From positions 62,001-126,000 of the forward strand of contig NZ_WHOS01000008.1 of assembly GCF_013340935.1 (NCBI RefSeq): a stretch of DNA of 64,000 nt, given 5' to 3'. How positions within the stretch are numbered: the first letter of the stretch is position 1; each line of letters opens with the position of its first letter. Source of the stretch: Azospirillum melinis. GTDB lineage: Bacteria > Pseudomonadota > Alphaproteobacteria > Azospirillales > Azospirillaceae. Positions 22,529 to 31,104 of the stretch are shown here, piece by piece. The notes under the pieces are model-generated. The model was not told the DNA's origin. It saw only the letters and a list, made by a program, of their open reading frames with translations, and searched no databases. The translations under genes and the position numbers were made by a program.

Positions 22529-23713
22529 ATGGTTTCGGTCAGCGCCGGTTCCCAGTCCAGCCTCAACACCGATGCGCTTGATGTGACGAACGTCCAGGGC
22601 GGCACGATCACCGGTGCCACGCCCGACCAGCTCGTCATCACCTATCCCGGCAACCGGTTCACCGATTTGCGCGGCAATTTCACCTACGATCCCCTGACCA
22701 AAGCCCTGACCGGGGGCACCATCACCAGCGTCACCAACGCGAGCAACGGCGTTCTCGACGTGGCGGTATCGGATCTGAACCTGCCGGTGGCGACGGCTCT
22801 GAACTGGGCGAGCACCGGCACCAGCCCGGAGGCGATCCGTGCCGCCCTGCTGGGAGGCAATGACAGCCTGTCCGGGTCGGAGCTCAATGACACGCTGCGC
22901 GGCTATGCCGGCGACGACACCATCAAGGGCGGCATGGGCGACGACCTGCTGGATGGCGGCGGCGGCGTCAATGTCATCGACGGCGGCGACGGCAGCAACG
23001 ACACGGTCGTCCGCCACGCCTCGCTGGCCGACAGCGGTGCCGTCAAATACAATGGTGAGATCTATGTGATCGACGCCAACGGCTATGACCGGCTGACCAA
23101 TGTGGAGTTCATCCAGTACACCGACCAGACGGTGGCCGGCGCCTCGGCACCGGTGTTCGACGGTCTGTCCTATCTCGCGGCCAATCCGGACCTTGCCGCC
23201 GCCTATGGGATGGACAGCGAGGCCGCCTTCGACCATTACCGCTCCTTCGGCTGGAGCGAAGGGAGGTCGCTGACCTTCAATGCCGCCGGCTATCTGGCCG
23301 ACAACCCCGATCTGGCCGCGGCCTTCGGCACAAACACGGCCGACGCCACCCGCCATTACATCGAGACCGGCCGCAACGAGAATCGCCGGTTCGATTTCGA
23401 TGCGGAGTCCTATCTGGCCGCCAACCCCGACCTGATCCAGGCCTTCGGCAACGATCCGACGGCGGCGGCGCTGCATTACGCCACCATCGGCCGGACCGAG
23501 GGGCGGAGCCTGGGCTTCGATGCGCAGTCCTATCTGGCGCGCTATCCGGATCTGCAGGCGGCCTTCGGCAGTGACCTGCAAGCGGCCACTGCCCACTATG
23601 TCGCCGAGGGCTATGAGGAGGGCCGCGTCGCCGCACCGCTCGCCCCCGCCACCGGCGCCGCCTTCGCCGTAGATGATGCGGCCCAGCGCAACGCGACGCT
23701 GACCATCGCCTGA
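22529..23713 (+). CDS. RTX-type calcium-binding protein with four 40-residue modules
   Basis: 394 residues. A Thr/Asn-rich N-terminal domain is followed by a short RTX block (GGNDSLSGSELNDTLRGYAGDD, GGMGDDLLDGG and GGDGSND within about 110-157) that should form a calcium-binding beta roll. From residue 210 there are four modules starting at 210, 250, 290 and 330, an exact 40-residue period. Their pattern is FD-x2-SYLAANPDL-x2-AFG-x-D-x2-AA-x2-HY-x3-GR-x-EGRSL. No N-terminal signal peptide is seen, which fits type I secretion. The ATG at 22529 follows GAAGGAG. No type I secretion genes are adjacent. The function is unknown; surface or biofilm matrix is the usual inference. Confidence 0.85.
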   Translation: MVSVSAGSQSSLNTDALDVTNVQGGTITGATPDQLVITYPGNRFTDLRGNFTYDPLTKALTGGTITSVTNASNGVLDVAVSDLNLPVATALNWASTGTSPEAIRAALLGGNDSLSGSELNDTLRGYAGDDTIKGGMGDDLLDGGGGVNVIDGGDGSNDTVVRHASLADSGAVKYNGEIYVIDANGYDRLTNVEFIQYTDQTVAGASAPVFDGLSYLAANPDLAAAYGMDSEAAFDHYRSFGWSEGRSLTFNAAGYLADNPDLAAAFGTNTADATRHYIETGRNENRRFDFDAESYLAANPDLIQAFGNDPTAAALHYATIGRTEGRSLGFDAQSYLARYPDLQAAFGSDLQAATAHYVAEGYEEGRVAAPLAPATGAAFAVDDAAQRNATLTIA

Positions 23714-23736
23714 CGGCGAACCCGCAGACGCTGAAC

Positions 23737-23775
23737 GGCAAACGGGCGGAGGGGATGACCCTCCGCCCGTTTGCC
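23737..23775. terminator. Strong bidirectional terminator hairpin
   Basis: A perfect 17-base-pair stem (23737-23753 with 23759-23775) and a GATGA loop. The stem ends with AAAC/GTTT pairs. It lies between the ends of two convergent genes, the RTX protein and the MHS transporter, and can serve both. Confidence 0.85.
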
Positions 23776-23799
23776 TTGTCAGGGTTCATGCGGCAGCGG

Positions 23800-25515
23800 T
23801 CAGTCGTGCTGGTAGATGTCCACGTCCTTGGTTTCGCGGACGAACAGCAGGCCGATCACCAGGGTCGCCGCGGCGATGATGATCGGGTACCAGAGGCCGG
23901 AGTAGATGTCGCCGGTGGCCGCCACGATGGCGAAGGAGGTGGTCGGCAGGAAGCCGCCGAACCAGCCGTTGCCGATGTGGTAGGGCAGCGACATCGAGGT
24001 GTAGCGGATGCGGGTCGGGAACATCTCCACCAGCATCGCGGCGATCGGCCCGTAGACCATCGTCACGTAGATGACCAGAACCGTCAGCAGGGCGATGACC
24101 ATCACCGTGTCGATGCGGGCCGGATCGGCCTTGGCCGGGTAGTTGGCGGTCTTCAGCGCATCGCCCAGCCCCTTGTCGAAGGCGGCGCCGGCGGCCTTCG
24201 CGTCGGTCGGGGTGGCGGCGGTGGCCGGGCCGTGGCTCAGCGACACGGTGGTGTTGGCCTGCGGCACAGCCGTGTAGCTCGGGATGACCGTGCTGCCGAC
24301 CTTGATCGACGCCACGGTGCCGGCAGGCGCCACTTCGTTGGTGTAGGGGATGCCGCGCTTCACCAGGGCGCTCTTGGCGATGTCGCAGGAGCTGGTGAAC
24401 TGGCTGGTGCCGACCGGGTTGAACTGGAACGAGCACTCGTTGGGATCGGCGACGACGACGACCGGCGCGGTGGCGATGGCCTCCTCGAGCGCCGGGTTGG
24501 CGTAGTGGGTGATGCCCTTGAACAGCGGGAAGTAGGTCAGGCAGGCCAGCAGCAGCCCGGCCATGATGATCGGCTTGCGGCCGATCCGGTCGGCCAGCGT
24601 GCCGAAGATCACGAAGAAGGGAGTGCCGATCAGCAGGGCCGCCGCGATCATCAGGTTGGCCGCCTGTGCATCGACCTTCAGCGTCTGGGTCAGGAAGAAC
24701 AGGGCATAGAACTGGCCGGTGTACCAGACCACCGCCTGACCGGCGACGAGGCCGAACAAGGCGAGCAGGACGATCTTCAGGTTCTTCCATTCGCCGAAGG
24801 ATTCGGTCAGCGGCGCCTTCGAATGCTTGCCCTCTTCCTTCATCTTCTTGAAGGCGGGCGACTCGTTCAGCATCAGCCGGATCCACACCGAGATGCCGAG
24901 CAGAACGATGGAGATCAGGAACGGGATGCGCCAGCCCCAGGCGTTGAAATCCTCCGGCGACATGGCGACGCGGCAGCCCAGGATGACCAGAAGCGACAGG
25001 AACAGGCCGAGCGTCGCGGTGGTCTGGATCCAGGAGGTGTAGTTGCCGCGGCGGCCGTGCGGCGCATGTTCGGCGACATAGGTCGCGGCACCGCCATACT
25101 CGCCGCCCAGCGCCAGCCCCTGCAGCAGGCGCAGGCCGATCAGGATGATCGGGGCGGCGATGCCGATGGAGGCGTAGTTGGGCAGGATGCCGACGATGAA
25201 GGTCGACAGGCCCATGATCAGGATGGTGACCAGGAAGGTGTATTTGCGGCCGATCATGTCGCCGAGACGGCCGAAGACCAGGGCGCCGAAGGGACGGACC
25301 GCGAAGCCGGCGGCGAACGCCATCAGCGCGAAGATGAAGCCCGCGGTCGGGTTGACGCCGGAGAAGAACTGCGCGGCGATGACCGCGCTGAGCGATCCGT
25401 AAAGATAGAAGTCATACCATTCGAAGACGGTCCCGAGCGAGGATGCGAAGATGACTTTCTTCTCCTCGCCCGTCATCGGTCGGACGGCGTCCGATGTCGA
25501 AGCCGCATAGGCCAT
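23800..25515 (-). CDS. MFS transporter of the metabolite:H+ symporter (MHS) family with a long loop
   Basis: 571 residues, about 130 longer than typical MHS members such as ProP or ShiA. Twelve hydrophobic segments are apparent. The family signatures FEWYDFYLYG, GRLGDMIGRKYTF and RLLQGLALGGEYGGAATYVAEHAP are present. Between the eighth and ninth transmembrane segments, by my count, there is a long polar insert of roughly 120 residues with two cysteines (NECSFQ and SSCDIAKS) that may lie outside the membrane. Substrates of this family are organic acids, osmolytes or shikimate-like compounds; this one cannot be assigned. The ATG at 25515 has GGAGGGTGAAG just upstream. Confidence 0.88.
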   Translation of the reverse strand: MAYAASTSDAVRPMTGEEKKVIFASSLGTVFEWYDFYLYGSLSAVIAAQFFSGVNPTAGFIFALMAFAAGFAVRPFGALVFGRLGDMIGRKYTFLVTILIMGLSTFIVGILPNYASIGIAAPIILIGLRLLQGLALGGEYGGAATYVAEHAPHGRRGNYTSWIQTTATLGLFLSLLVILGCRVAMSPEDFNAWGWRIPFLISIVLLGISVWIRLMLNESPAFKKMKEEGKHSKAPLTESFGEWKNLKIVLLALFGLVAGQAVVWYTGQFYALFFLTQTLKVDAQAANLMIAAALLIGTPFFVIFGTLADRIGRKPIIMAGLLLACLTYFPLFKGITHYANPALEEAIATAPVVVVADPNECSFQFNPVGTSQFTSSCDIAKSALVKRGIPYTNEVAPAGTVASIKVGSTVIPSYTAVPQANTTVSLSHGPATAATPTDAKAAGAAFDKGLGDALKTANYPAKADPARIDTVMVIALLTVLVIYVTMVYGPIAAMLVEMFPTRIRYTSMSLPYHIGNGWFGGFLPTTSFAIVAATGDIYSGLWYPIIIAAATLVIGLLFVRETKDVDIYQHD

Positions 25516-25653
25516 GGTCTTCACCCTCCCAAGTGAATAGTCCACAACTTTGGTTGGTTTTTCGCGTGCGGTGCCTGTCGGTCACGCGATTTGATGACCG
25601 AGCCCACGCCTTTGTTATGTCACTGATAGTTGTGTAAACGAACAGTGCGCGTC

Positions 25654-25675
25654 ACCCCCGACCATGGTCGGGGGT
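25654..25675. repeat. Perfect 22-base palindrome in the intergenic region
   Basis: The left arm ACCCCCGACCA is followed directly by its exact reverse complement. It lies 138 bases upstream of the MHS transporter start and 50 bases past the stop of the AapJ-like gene (both minus strand). It may terminate the binding-protein gene or be a regulator site for the transporter. There is no following T run on the minus strand, so an operator or a REP-like element is also possible. Confidence 0.5.
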
Positions 25676-25725
25676 ATCGGGGGCACGGTAATGGGTTACG
25701 CTAGTCTTTTGAGCGGATACCGGGA

Positions 25726-26793
25726 CTACTGGAACACAGGGGCATAGAGCAGGCCCCCTTGCGTCCAGGGCCGGTTCAGGCCGCGGTCGAGCTTGAAGGG
25801 CGACCGGTTCCCGAGATTGCGTTCGAAGATCTCGCCGTAATTGCCGACCTGCACCACCGCCTGATAGGCCCAGTCCGGCCGCAGTCCCGCTTTCGCCGCC
25901 ACCTCCGGCATGCCGGACAGCAGGCGGCGCATCTCGCTGGTGCCGGTGATGCGCTGGAAATTGGCGTTGGCGCCGGACACCCCGGCATCGTCGGTCAGGA
26001 ACAGGGCGTACATGGTCCAGCGCACCGCCGCCATCCAGTTGCGGTCGCTGTTCGGCGTCAGCGGGGCCAGCGGCTCGCGCGAGGCCAGGGACGATGGAAT
26101 GTCGGCGATCTCCACCGCGTCCTGCGGTGTCTCCAGCATGTGCAGCGCCGTGGTCAGCAGCGCGCGGTCAGCGCTGATCGCCGCGCAGTCGCGGCTGAGA
26201 AAGGCTTCCAGCGTGTCGGGCCAACCGGGGAAGCTGCGCAGCTTCCAGGGCCGCTTGCCGCCGCCGATCAGGGTTTCCAGCTCGGCCTGGGTGGTGGTGC
26301 CGGCCGGGACGCAGACCGTGAGATCGCCATCCAGCGCCGAATGGCCGTCGGGCAGCCGCCATGCGGCGATCCCCTGCACGTCGTAGAAGATCGGCGGTCC
26401 GAAATCGACGGCATAGGTGGCGTCGCGGGTCAGTGTCCAGGATGTCTGGGCAAAGGAGACGTCGACCTCGCCGGTGGCGACGGCGGCGAACTCCTGCGGC
26501 TTGGACAGACGGCGGATTTCGATGGCGTCGGCCTTGCCCAAAACCGTTGCGGCCAGCGCCCGGCACAGGTCGACCATGAAGCCGACCGGCCGTCCGCCGT
26601 CGTCGTTGGCGGCGAAGCCGGGATTGAAGGACACCCCGCAGCGCACCACCCCGCGCCGTTCGATCTCGGCAAGGACCGGGCGGTCGCCGTTGCGTGCGGC
26701 GGCGTCCGGCTGTGCCGCGACGGTTCCGGCGGACAGCAACGGTTGCAGCGCCAGCAGCAGGCCGACTGTGGCGGCAACAGGCTTCGACCCCAT
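25726..26793 (-). CDS. Orphan AapJ/BztA-like amino-acid-binding periplasmic protein (family 3)
   Basis: 355 residues with a signal peptide (ATVGLLLALQPLLSAGTVAAQ). The mature protein has the solute-binding family 3 pattern of the general L-amino-acid binding protein AapJ: VVRCGVSFNPGFA, VDLCRALAATVLG, DVSFAQTSWTLTRDATYAVDF in outline, CVPAGTTTQAELE, and the end VVQVGNYGEIFERNLG. No permease or ATPase genes are near. Instead it is divergent, 88 bases away, from a TorS-like hybrid kinase, so a sensory role is likely. The ATG at 26793 has GGGGAGAAGG directly upstream. Confidence 0.9.
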   Translation of the reverse strand: MGSKPVAATVGLLLALQPLLSAGTVAAQPDAAARNGDRPVLAEIERRGVVRCGVSFNPGFAANDDGGRPVGFMVDLCRALAATVLGKADAIEIRRLSKPQEFAAVATGEVDVSFAQTSWTLTRDATYAVDFGPPIFYDVQGIAAWRLPDGHSALDGDLTVCVPAGTTTQAELETLIGGGKRPWKLRSFPGWPDTLEAFLSRDCAAISADRALLTTALHMLETPQDAVEIADIPSSLASREPLAPLTPNSDRNWMAAVRWTMYALFLTDDAGVSGANANFQRITGTSEMRRLLSGMPEVAAKAGLRPDWAYQAVVQVGNYGEIFERNLGNRSPFKLDRGLNRPWTQGGLLYAPVFQ

Positions 26794-26881
26794 CCTTCTC
26801 CCCTTATCCGACGGCCGCGCTATGATACGCTGCCGGCGCGGCCACGCAAACGATGCGCAGCCGGGAGAAGCGGGAACGGGA

Positions 26882-29800
26882 ATGGCGGGCGACAGCAATG
26901 CGGGGCCAAGCGGTTCCGAATCGAGCGGTTCCAGATCGGGGAAGGCCGGAGTGGTCAGGATCGGTGTCGGCGCCCGGTTGTTCGGTGCGCTCGCCTTCAA
27001 CGGTCTGGTCGCCTTCCTGATCGGACTTGGCGCCTATATCGCCTTCGACGGGCTGCATGCCGGCATCACCAAGGTCACGTCGGAGCAGTTCCCGGCGGTC
27101 GTCGCCTCCGCCAAGCTGGAGCGCCAGCACCAGCGGATCATGCGGACCCTGGAACAATTGGCCCTGTCGCAAGAGAATTTCGGACGCGAAACGATCAAAC
27201 AGGGGTTGGCCGACCAGTTGGATGGCTATGACCGGCTGCTGGCGGAGATGGACTCCTCCGACGGCCGTCAGACCCAGCGGATCACCGGGCTGAAGAGTCA
27301 GCGCGACGAGATCCTGCGGCTGCGCGACTCCATCGACCGCGGCGTGACCGCCCGCATCACCGCCCGCCGCGCTCTCGCCGAACGCAACCGCGACGTGCGG
27401 CGGATGGCCGATGCCCTTGCCGAACCGGCGCTGCGCGGGGTGGAGGATGCAAGTGTGCAGCGCTGGCTGGCGATGGCGGAGCGGCTGCTGTACCTGATCG
27501 CCTCGGTCCATCAGGCGGAGAACAGCTTCGCGCTCACCCGGCTGGCCGACAGCGCGGTGGCGCAACTGTCGGCGTTGGATGGGTCCGCTCCGGCCGGTCC
27601 GGCGGATGGCCCGGCCAACGATGTGGCGGACCGGCTCGCCCGGCTGGCGGAGGGCATGCGCTCGGTGGTGGAGGGCGACCGTTCCGTCTTCCGCCAGCGG
27701 CAGGCGGAGTTGCAGGCGTCTGAGATGCTGAACGGGCTGGTCGACCGCGCCAATCAGGTGTCGCTGGTCAACACCGGCCTCAACACCGGCATCTTCGTCG
27801 AGCAGACCAAGGCGGCGGAGGAGAGCCGCCAGCAGGTGATCGAGGTTTCGACCACCTACACCCGCCTGTTCTTCGCCTCGGTCGGGGTGGTGGTGCTGGG
27901 AATGGTGCTGTCGGTGCTGTATGTGCGGCGCAAGGTGCTGGCCCGGCTGTGGGCGGTCAGCGAGGCGATCCGCGACCGCACCGGCGGTGGCCGGGCGGAG
28001 GTGCCGGTGACCGGTGCCGACGAGATCGGCGAGCTAGCCCGTGCCCTGCGCTTCTACATCCAGGAGACGGAGGACAAGAGCGAGGCGCTGCGCCGCAACG
28101 AGCAGTGGCTGCGCACGGTGCTGGAGGCCGCACCGGTCCCGCTGGTGATCTCCGGCCGTGCCGACGGCCAGATCCGCTTCGTCAACCGCCGTGCCGCTGA
28201 CCTGTTCGAGGTGGACGAAGCCGGCGAACTGCTGGGCCGCCCCGCCGCCAGCGTCTGGTACGTCCCGCAGGTGCGCGACGAGTTCGTCCGCGACGTCTTC
28301 ACCAGCGGACTGGCGCTCGACGTCGAAACAGAGCTGGTGACCCGCTCCGGCCGCCGGCTTTGGGGCCTGCTATCCGGCATCGCCTTCGAATTTCAGGGGG
28401 AGGAGGTGCTGCTGAGTTCGGTCGTCGACATCACCCGCCGCCGCGAGGCGGAGGAGCTGCTGCGCCGGACCCAGGCCTTCCTGGACGCGGTCATCGACAA
28501 TGTGCCGAGCGTCCTCTACGTGCTGGACGGTGACAGCGGCCGTGTCGTGCTGTGGAACCGGGCGGCGGAGGATTGCTTCGGCACCCGCCGCGCCGACATC
28601 GAGGATCGCACGCTCGCCGATGTGCTGGGTCCGGAGACCGGCCGGGCGCTCGCTGGCGGCAATCCGGGATCCATGCGCTCGCTGGGGGTGGAGGAGCTGG
28701 TTCTTCCCCGCAACGGCGAGAACACCGTCTTCGCGTTGCAACGCCATCCCTTCGAATGGTCGGGCGACGGGCGTTGCCGCATCATCTGCGTCGCCAACGA
28801 CATCACCGCGTCGCGCCGGGCGCGCGAGGAACTGCGGCAGGCCAAGGAGCGGGCGGAGCGCGCCGACGCCGCCAAGACGGAGTTCCTCGCCACCGTCAGC
28901 CACGAGATGCGCACGCCGCTGAACGGCATCCTCGGCCTGTGCCGGCTGCTGCTGACCGGGCAACTGCATGCCGGGGAGCGCCGCTATGCCATGTCGATCA
29001 TGCGCTGCGGCCACGGGCTGCTCGATCAGGTCAACGACATCCTCGACCTGCGCAAGATCGAGGATGGCAAGCTCGACCTCGATCCGGCCCCCTGTGCCCT
29101 GCTGCCGGTGCTGGAGGAGGTCGTTGCGACCGTGGAAGGACTGGCGAACGAGAAGGGGATCTACCTCGACCTCGACATCGCGCCGGAAGTTCCGGAACAG
29201 GTGGTCATCGACCGTCAGCGGTTGCGGCAGATCCTGGTGAACCTCGTCGGCAATGCGGTGAAATTCACCGAGCGCGGCGGGGTGGACTTGCGTGTCGACA
29301 TCGAACCGGGTCCGGAACGTTCCGGTGCCGGAGAGATGCTGCGTCTGGCTGTGCGCGACACCGGGATCGGCGTGCCGGCCGACCGCCGCGCCGCCATCTT
29401 CGAAAAGCTGGAGCAGGCCGATCCGACCATCGCCCGGCGGTTCGGCGGCAGCGGGCTGGGGCTCGCCATCGTCCGACATCTGCTGGACGCCATGCAGGGC
29501 AGCATCCGTGTCGACAGTGTGGAGGGGCTGGGCAGCGTCTTCACCGTCACCATCCCCTTGCTGCGGGTGGAGGAGCCGGCGCTTCCGGCGCGGCCCGGAC
29601 GGCTGCTGCCGATCAGCCGGGTGCGCTCGCTGGCCCTGCTGCTGGTGGAGGACGATGCGATCAACCGGGAGGTGGCGCTGGGGCTGCTGTCCGACGCCGG
29701 CCACCGCATCACCGTCGCGGAAACCGGCGAAAGCGCGCTGGAACTGGCGACCCGGCGGCGTTTCGACGCCATCCTGCTGGACATCCGCCTGCCCGACATC

Positions 29801-30415
29801 GACGGGCCGGAGGTGGCGCGCCGCATCCGTGCCCTGGAGGATGCCGACCGTGCGGCGGTGCCCATCGTCGCGGTGACCGCCAACGTCTTCGCCGCCGACC
29901 GCGCCCGCTACATCGCCGCCGGCATCGATGCGGTGATCGAGAAGCCGATTTTCCCGGAGCGGCTGATGCACCTGCTGTCGAACGCCGTCGCCCCACGTGA
30001 CGACGACGATGAGAAACCGGGTGCAGGGATGGTTCCGGTGGAACCGTCGCCCCGCCCGCGGGTGGTCGAGGACGATGTGAACGAGGAGATTCTGGAGCGC
30101 TACATCCGCTCCCTCGGTCCCGCCCGCTTCGCCACCATCCGCGGCCTGTTGCTGGAATCGGCCCAGGAAGGGCTGCCCCGCCTGACTGCCGCCGACACCC
30201 CCGATGATGAGATCGAGGACATTGCCCACCGGCTTGCCGGGGCTGCCAGCCATTTCGGCCTGACCGCCTTCGTCGGGCTGATGCGGGCGGTGGAGGACGG
30301 CATGCGCGAAGGCCGCCGGGTGGAGGCGCAGGAACTGGCCGTCACCGCGGAATCGGCCTTCAGTCGCGGCCTCGCGGCGATGGACGCGGTGCGCGGGGTG
30401 CTGGAAGGGGTTTGA
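26882..30415 (+). CDS. TorS-like hybrid histidine kinase: TM-sensor-TM-HAMP-PAS-PAS-HisKA-HATPase-REC-Hpt
   Basis: 1177 residues. A first transmembrane helix (ALAFNGLVAFLIGLGAYIAF) is followed by a periplasmic helical sensor of about 270 residues like that of TorS. A second helix (LFFASVGVVVLGMVLSVLYV), HAMP, two PAS domains, HisKA with His674 in TVSHEMRTPLNG, HATPase (DTGIGVP, GSGLGLAI), a receiver with Asp in AILLDIRLPDIDG, and a C-terminal Hpt (IAHRLAGAASHFG) complete it. No separate response regulator is adjacent. The ATG at 26882 follows GGGAGAAGCGGGAACGG; an ATG 60 bases earlier is possible. It is divergent from an orphan amino-acid-binding protein that may be its ligand partner. Confidence 0.92.
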   Translation: MAGDSNAGPSGSESSGSRSGKAGVVRIGVGARLFGALAFNGLVAFLIGLGAYIAFDGLHAGITKVTSEQFPAVVASAKLERQHQRIMRTLEQLALSQENFGRETIKQGLADQLDGYDRLLAEMDSSDGRQTQRITGLKSQRDEILRLRDSIDRGVTARITARRALAERNRDVRRMADALAEPALRGVEDASVQRWLAMAERLLYLIASVHQAENSFALTRLADSAVAQLSALDGSAPAGPADGPANDVADRLARLAEGMRSVVEGDRSVFRQRQAELQASEMLNGLVDRANQVSLVNTGLNTGIFVEQTKAAEESRQQVIEVSTTYTRLFFASVGVVVLGMVLSVLYVRRKVLARLWAVSEAIRDRTGGGRAEVPVTGADEIGELARALRFYIQETEDKSEALRRNEQWLRTVLEAAPVPLVISGRADGQIRFVNRRAADLFEVDEAGELLGRPAASVWYVPQVRDEFVRDVFTSGLALDVETELVTRSGRRLWGLLSGIAFEFQGEEVLLSSVVDITRRREAEELLRRTQAFLDAVIDNVPSVLYVLDGDSGRVVLWNRAAEDCFGTRRADIEDRTLADVLGPETGRALAGGNPGSMRSLGVEELVLPRNGENTVFALQRHPFEWSGDGRCRIICVANDITASRRAREELRQAKERAERADAAKTEFLATVSHEMRTPLNGILGLCRLLLTGQLHAGERRYAMSIMRCGHGLLDQVNDILDLRKIEDGKLDLDPAPCALLPVLEEVVATVEGLANEKGIYLDLDIAPEVPEQVVIDRQRLRQILVNLVGNAVKFTERGGVDLRVDIEPGPERSGAGEMLRLAVRDTGIGVPADRRAAIFEKLEQADPTIARRFGGSGLGLAIVRHLLDAMQGSIRVDSVEGLGSVFTVTIPLLRVEEPALPARPGRLLPISRVRSLALLLVEDDAINREVALGLLSDAGHRITVAETGESALELATRRRFDAILLDIRLPDIDGPEVARRIRALEDADRAAVPIVAVTANVFAADRARYIAAGIDAVIEKPIFPERLMHLLSNAVAPRDDDDEKPGAGMVPVEPSPRPRVVEDDVNEEILERYIRSLGPARFATIRGLLLESAQEGLPRLTAADTPDDEIEDIAHRLAGAASHFGLTAFVGLMRAVEDGMREGRRVEAQELAVTAESAFSRGLAAMDAVRGVLEGV

Positions 30416-30439
30416 GGCGGAGGTTCGGCCCCCGCCTCA
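30413..30439. terminator. Convergent terminator hairpin after the TorS-like kinase
   Basis: TGAGGCGG at 30413-30420, which includes the kinase stop codon, pairs with CCGCCTCA at 30432-30439. It sits between the ends of the kinase and the aldolase gene and may serve either direction. Confidence 0.55.
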
Positions 30440-30450
30440 TGCCGGTTCGC

Positions 30451-31104
30451 TCACGCGCCCTTGGCGGCGCGATAGGCTTCCATCAGCTGGCGGCCGGCGG
30501 CGAGGATGCCCTCGCGGTCGCCCTTCTTGACCAGGGTTTCATCGACCAGCTTGCCGCCGGCGCCGACGCAGGCAACGCCGGCCGCGACATAGGAGGCCAC
30601 GGTGGTGGCGTCGATGCCGCCGGTGGGAACGAAGCGGACGCCGGGGAAGACCGACTTCAACGCCTTGATGTGCGCCGGGCCGACGGTGGAGGCCGGGAAG
30701 ATCTTGATGGCGTCGGCACCGGCGGAGATGGCGGCATGCACCTCGGTCGGGGTCAGGGCGCCCATCAGGCAGGCCACGCCATGGTCGCGGCAGGCGGCGG
30801 CCACCTTCGGGACGACGCAGGGCGACACCACATACTTGGCGCCGGCCTTCACCACGTCGGCAACGGCGGCGGGGGTCAGGACGGTGCCGGCACCGATCAG
30901 GGCGCCGCCCTCCGCCGACAGTTCCTCGATCAGGCCGACGGCGCCAGGGGTCGTCATGGTGATCTCGAACGTGCCGTAGCCGGCCTCACGCAGCCAGGTC
31001 ACGGCGGTGCGCGCCAGATCGGCGGAGCTGTTGCGGATGACCGGAACGACGCCGTACGCGACGAGCTGGTCCAGGATTTCGTTCGGGGTTTGCGTGGTGG
31101 ACAT
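30451..31104 (-). CDS. eda: 2-dehydro-3-deoxy-6-phosphogluconate (KDPG) aldolase
   Basis: 217 residues, the usual size of KDPG/KHG aldolases. It splits KDPG into pyruvate and glyceraldehyde 3-phosphate, the last step of the Entner-Doudoroff pathway and of hexuronate breakdown. The catalytic glutamate is in FEITMTTPGA and the Schiff-base lysine in DAIKIFPAS; the phosphate-binding loop is VPTGGIDATT. The ATG overlaps the stop of the HexR-like regulator by one base (TGATG), so the two are co-transcribed from the promoter carrying the HexR box. It can also serve the uxuA/uxuB pathway encoded 14 kb away. Confidence 0.95.
   Translation of the reverse strand: MSTTQTPNEILDQLVAYGVVPVIRNSSADLARTAVTWLREAGYGTFEITMTTPGAVGLIEELSAEGGALIGAGTVLTPAAVADVVKAGAKYVVSPCVVPKVAAACRDHGVACLMGALTPTEVHAAISAGADAIKIFPASTVGPAHIKALKSVFPGVRFVPTGGIDATTVASYVAAGVACVGAGGKLVDETLVKKGDREGILAAGRQLMEAYRAAKGA

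Noticed and set aside
20602..22581. Plus-strand open frame (659 codons) opposite the transporter-kinase gene
   Set aside because: Composition of an antisense shadow, and it would overlap the start of the RTX gene, which has a good ribosome binding site.
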